This document shows, one piece after another, positions 5,119 to 7,080 of a stretch of 7,080 nucleotides of DNA. A program made the translations under genes and the position numbers. Origin of the DNA: an uncultured Clostridium sp. (GTDB lineage: Bacteria; Bacillota; Clostridia; TANB77; CAG-508); NCBI GenBank assembly GCA_950059165.1, contig CATLUC010000083.1, forward strand, positions 1 through 7,080. The letters are read 5' to 3'. The notes below the pieces were generated by a model. The model was not told the origin of the DNA. It worked only from the letters and a program-made list of their open reading frames with translations, and searched no databases. Each line of letters opens with the position of its first letter. Positions within the stretch are counted from its first letter, which is position 1.

Positions 5119-7080
5119 TTATTTCAATTCAGGATATCCTTTTGATGTAATTTTGCTAAAGTCCCAAATATTCTCGTCAAATCCTAAATTCCTATAAAAT
5201 TCTGCATTCAAGTTATTTCTTGCCACAGTATCTAAATGTCCTGCTGTATTAGCTGTAACACCACTAATACCTGTTGCCTCTGTATACTCATAGCACTTTG
5301 TAAGCATTTGATTAATCAAAGCTTCGTCTCCATACATGAATTTATGAGGAATCATACCTTCTACATAACCAGTCATATTACCTAAAGTAATAGAATTACT
5401 AACACGACTTGTGTTACTATTTGGTAATCCAATCATTTCTGCATTTTGCTTTCTACCTTTCTTTTCAGAATCGGCTGTTCTTTCAATATTTACTTTAGAC
5501 ACTACATTGGTTATAGTAACATTGGTTTCTGTTGAACCAATTACACCTGCATTAGCTACTGCTGTGATAGATATATTTCCATCAACATATACATTGCTTA
5601 CACGTCCACCATATTTTCTACCTACTAGTCCTGCTATATAAACACCACTTCCACTTAAATTAGCATTTTTAATACTAATTTTATCAAAAGTAGAATTTGC
5701 ATTATCCACAGCTACTACTACTCCTATGTTGTTTCTACCTTGCAATGTGATATTTTCGAATTTTAGGTTATTAAATGTTGCACTTGAACTTTTTCCAGCA
5801 AATGCTGCTACAAAGTCAGTTGTTGGTGCTGTGTTGGTAAAGTTTGTTATTTTTAAGTTTTGCACTGTTCCATTAAATTGTGCAAATAAGCTAGCATTAT
5901 TCAAGTTAGAAATTGTATAACCATTTCCTTCTATTTTTCCTGTAAAAGTTTCTGTTATAACAGCATTTCCACCAGTATATCCAGTAAAGTCAATATTGCC
6001 TGTTAATTCAAATAGTCCACCTGCTTCTGCATTTATTTTTTGGGCAAATTCTTCTTTGTTGGCAATCTTTGTAACTAAACGTTCTACAGTGCAATCTCTA
6101 GTAATTACATTACTAACTGCTCCACCAATTAAGCTTAAATCGTTTTTGCTACCAAAGAACATTTTTAGTCCTGTTACATCGATTTTTTCTGCTGTACTAG
6201 ATTCTATTTTATACGCTAAAGCTCCTGCATTTGTGATATCTCTTGGAATATCTGTATCTTCTAGCTTCAAGTTTCCAACATATCCATATCTAATTTTGTT
6301 AAAGATTGGTATTTTATTACCAATTATTTTATGTCCATTACCATTTAGTCTTCCCATAAATGTTTGTGTTACATTGGTTGTCATTCCTGTGAAATCAATG
6401 TCATTATCTAATACATAGTAGCCATAAGGCTCTTGATTCATTTTTTCTACTAATTCTTCTGCTGTCCTAATATGTGTTACTTTAACATTGGTTCCTAGTG
6501 GATCAGCCACAAAATCATTTGTAACACTTTTTAAGTAATGATAATAAATCTTTCTAAGATTTGTTCTTTGAGAAATATTTCTGTCTCCTTTATTAGCATC
6601 ATTTGTCAATGCTTCTGTATATCTTTCTATCATGTAATCGACATCAATAAACTTATTATTCCTAATATTTTGTTCTACCGTTTCATATCTGCTCATCTTA
6701 TATTGTTTCCAGTCCATTTCTGTACCAGTTACCTTTTTTGTAATCTTTTTAATGGCGTCTAAGTCATTGGCAGATGCTTTGCTACCATAAGTAACATATC
6801 CCTCTACTCCAGCATAACCTAGCATCTCAAAGAAATTACGTTTGGTAGAGAATGCATCGGCATAACCACCGTCTAAATGTCCAATAAACCAACGATTTAC
6901 CCATACAGATTCATATCCATAATCATTGCTTCCAAGACCATTGATAACATTCAATCCTCTTACACTTGCTCCCCAAGCATTATTTGGTCTTAGCACAATT
7001 CTATTATCATATAAAGCTTCTAATGATGTTAAATTCATAGCAGTAGCTTGTGCTGCCGTAATTCCTCCCCAAGAAGACCA
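5119..7080 (-). CDS. ZmpB-like (peptidase M26) surface protein, C-terminal part with GLUG-type modules (partial, enters from right edge)
   Basis: The frame is open from the window edge; 653 residues are visible before TAA at 5119-5121. The ATG at 7038 is internal, because 14 more codons in frame precede it ('WSSWGGITAAQ'). Visible residues 1 to about 195 resemble the end of the M26_C/Zmp metallopeptidase domain: 'YGYESVWVNRW', 'KRNFFEMLGYAGVEGYVTYGS', 'MDWKQYKMSRYE' and 'NLRKIYYHYLKSVTNDF'. The zinc-binding HExxH would lie upstream, outside the window. Two related modules follow, each with an 'EEL/EEF' helix, 'NDIDFTG' (226-232) or 'GNIDFTG' (361-367), and 'NGNGHKI' or 'EGNGYTI'. A beta-helix stretch includes the GLUG-like 'IAGLVGRKYGG' (482-492). 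The tail 'WDFSKITSKGYPELK' matches ends of GLUG proteins. No LPxTG sorting signal is present, so anchoring, if any, is elsewhere. The family call comes from memory of homologues; the peptidase part is the less certain half. Confidence 0.75.
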   Translation of the reverse strand, partial: WSSWGGITAAQATAMNLTSLEALYDNRIVLRPNNAWGASVRGLNVINGLGSNDYGYESVWVNRWFIGHLDGGYADAFSTKRNFFEMLGYAGVEGYVTYGSKASANDLDAIKKITKKVTGTEMDWKQYKMSRYETVEQNIRNNKFIDVDYMIERYTEALTNDANKGDRNISQRTNLRKIYYHYLKSVTNDFVADPLGTNVKVTHIRTAEELVEKMNQEPYGYYVLDNDIDFTGMTTNVTQTFMGRLNGNGHKIIGNKIPIFNKIRYGYVGNLKLEDTDIPRDITNAGALAYKIESSTAEKIDVTGLKMFFGSKNDLSLIGGAVSNVITRDCTVERLVTKIANKEEFAQKINAEAGGLFELTGNIDFTGYTGGNAVITETFTGKIEGNGYTISNLNNASLFAQFNGTVQNLKITNFTNTAPTTDFVAAFAGKSSSATFNNLKFENITLQGRNNIGVVVAVDNANSTFDKISIKNANLSGSGVYIAGLVGRKYGGRVSNVYVDGNISITAVANAGVIGSTETNVTITNVVSKVNIERTADSEKKGRKQNAEMIGLPNSNTSRVSNSITLGNMTGYVEGMIPHKFMYGDEALINQMLTKCYEYTEATGISGVTANTAGHLDTVARNNLNAEFYRNLGFDENIWDFSKITSKGYPELK

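Noticed and set aside
5096..5127. Promoter for the penicillin-binding protein gene (TTGAAA ... TATAAT)
   Set aside because: The spacer would be 20 bases, outside the useful range, and the -10 falls inside the terminator hairpin.
5411..6418. Several plus-strand open frames of 64-140 codons
   Set aside because: They lie antisense to the GLUG region, whose repeats and composition show that the minus strand is coding.

Overview
The window is very AT-rich, and all four protein genes lie on the minus strand. They use almost only AGA and CGT for arginine, have strong AGGAGG-type ribosome sites, and encode surface or secreted proteins of the cohesin/dockerin and ZmpB-like (peptidase M26, GLUG) kinds plus a penicillin-binding protein. 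This fits a low-GC, probably uncultured gut Firmicute (Clostridia-like). The lineage is an inference; there is no rRNA or other marker here.

Layout in the direction of transcription, from the right edge leftwards: (1) 7080-5119, the C-terminal 653 residues of a large protein that enters the window already open. It looks like the end of an M26/Zmp metallopeptidase domain followed by beta-helix GLUG-type modules. (2) 5114-5080, a hairpin with a T run that looks like an intrinsic terminator; its 3' arm contains the ribosome site of the next gene. (3) 5076-3352, a class B penicillin-binding protein with all active-site motifs, whose frame is interrupted by three +1 shifts. (4) 3351-3105, a non-coding stretch with a 10-base direct repeat, a 10-base palindrome and a strong extended -10 promoter. 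(5) 3104-2166, a secreted cohesin-like/dockerin protein. (6) 2135-1, a second dockerin-bearing protein made of alternating beta-rich modules, leaving the window at the left edge. Genes 5 and 6 are 30 bases apart and probably form one operon.

The most notable feature is in the penicillin-binding protein. All three frame breaks are a single extra base, all occur at the four bases CGGA, and each sits where the family has a conserved glycine (GGA). Across about 2,250 codons in the window, these three places are the only ones where CGG falls in frame; five other CGG triplets on the coding strand are out of frame and cause no break. Random decay does not predict this pattern. It suggests +1 recoding (CGGA read as glycine), although the gene also lacks the last part of its transpeptidase domain and may be a dying duplicate.

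Functionally, genes 5 and 6 could form a surface assembly through cohesin-dockerin contact, and the M26-like protein would be a neighbouring surface or secreted protease. The penicillin-binding protein does not obviously belong with them and is not in a division/cell-wall cluster here.
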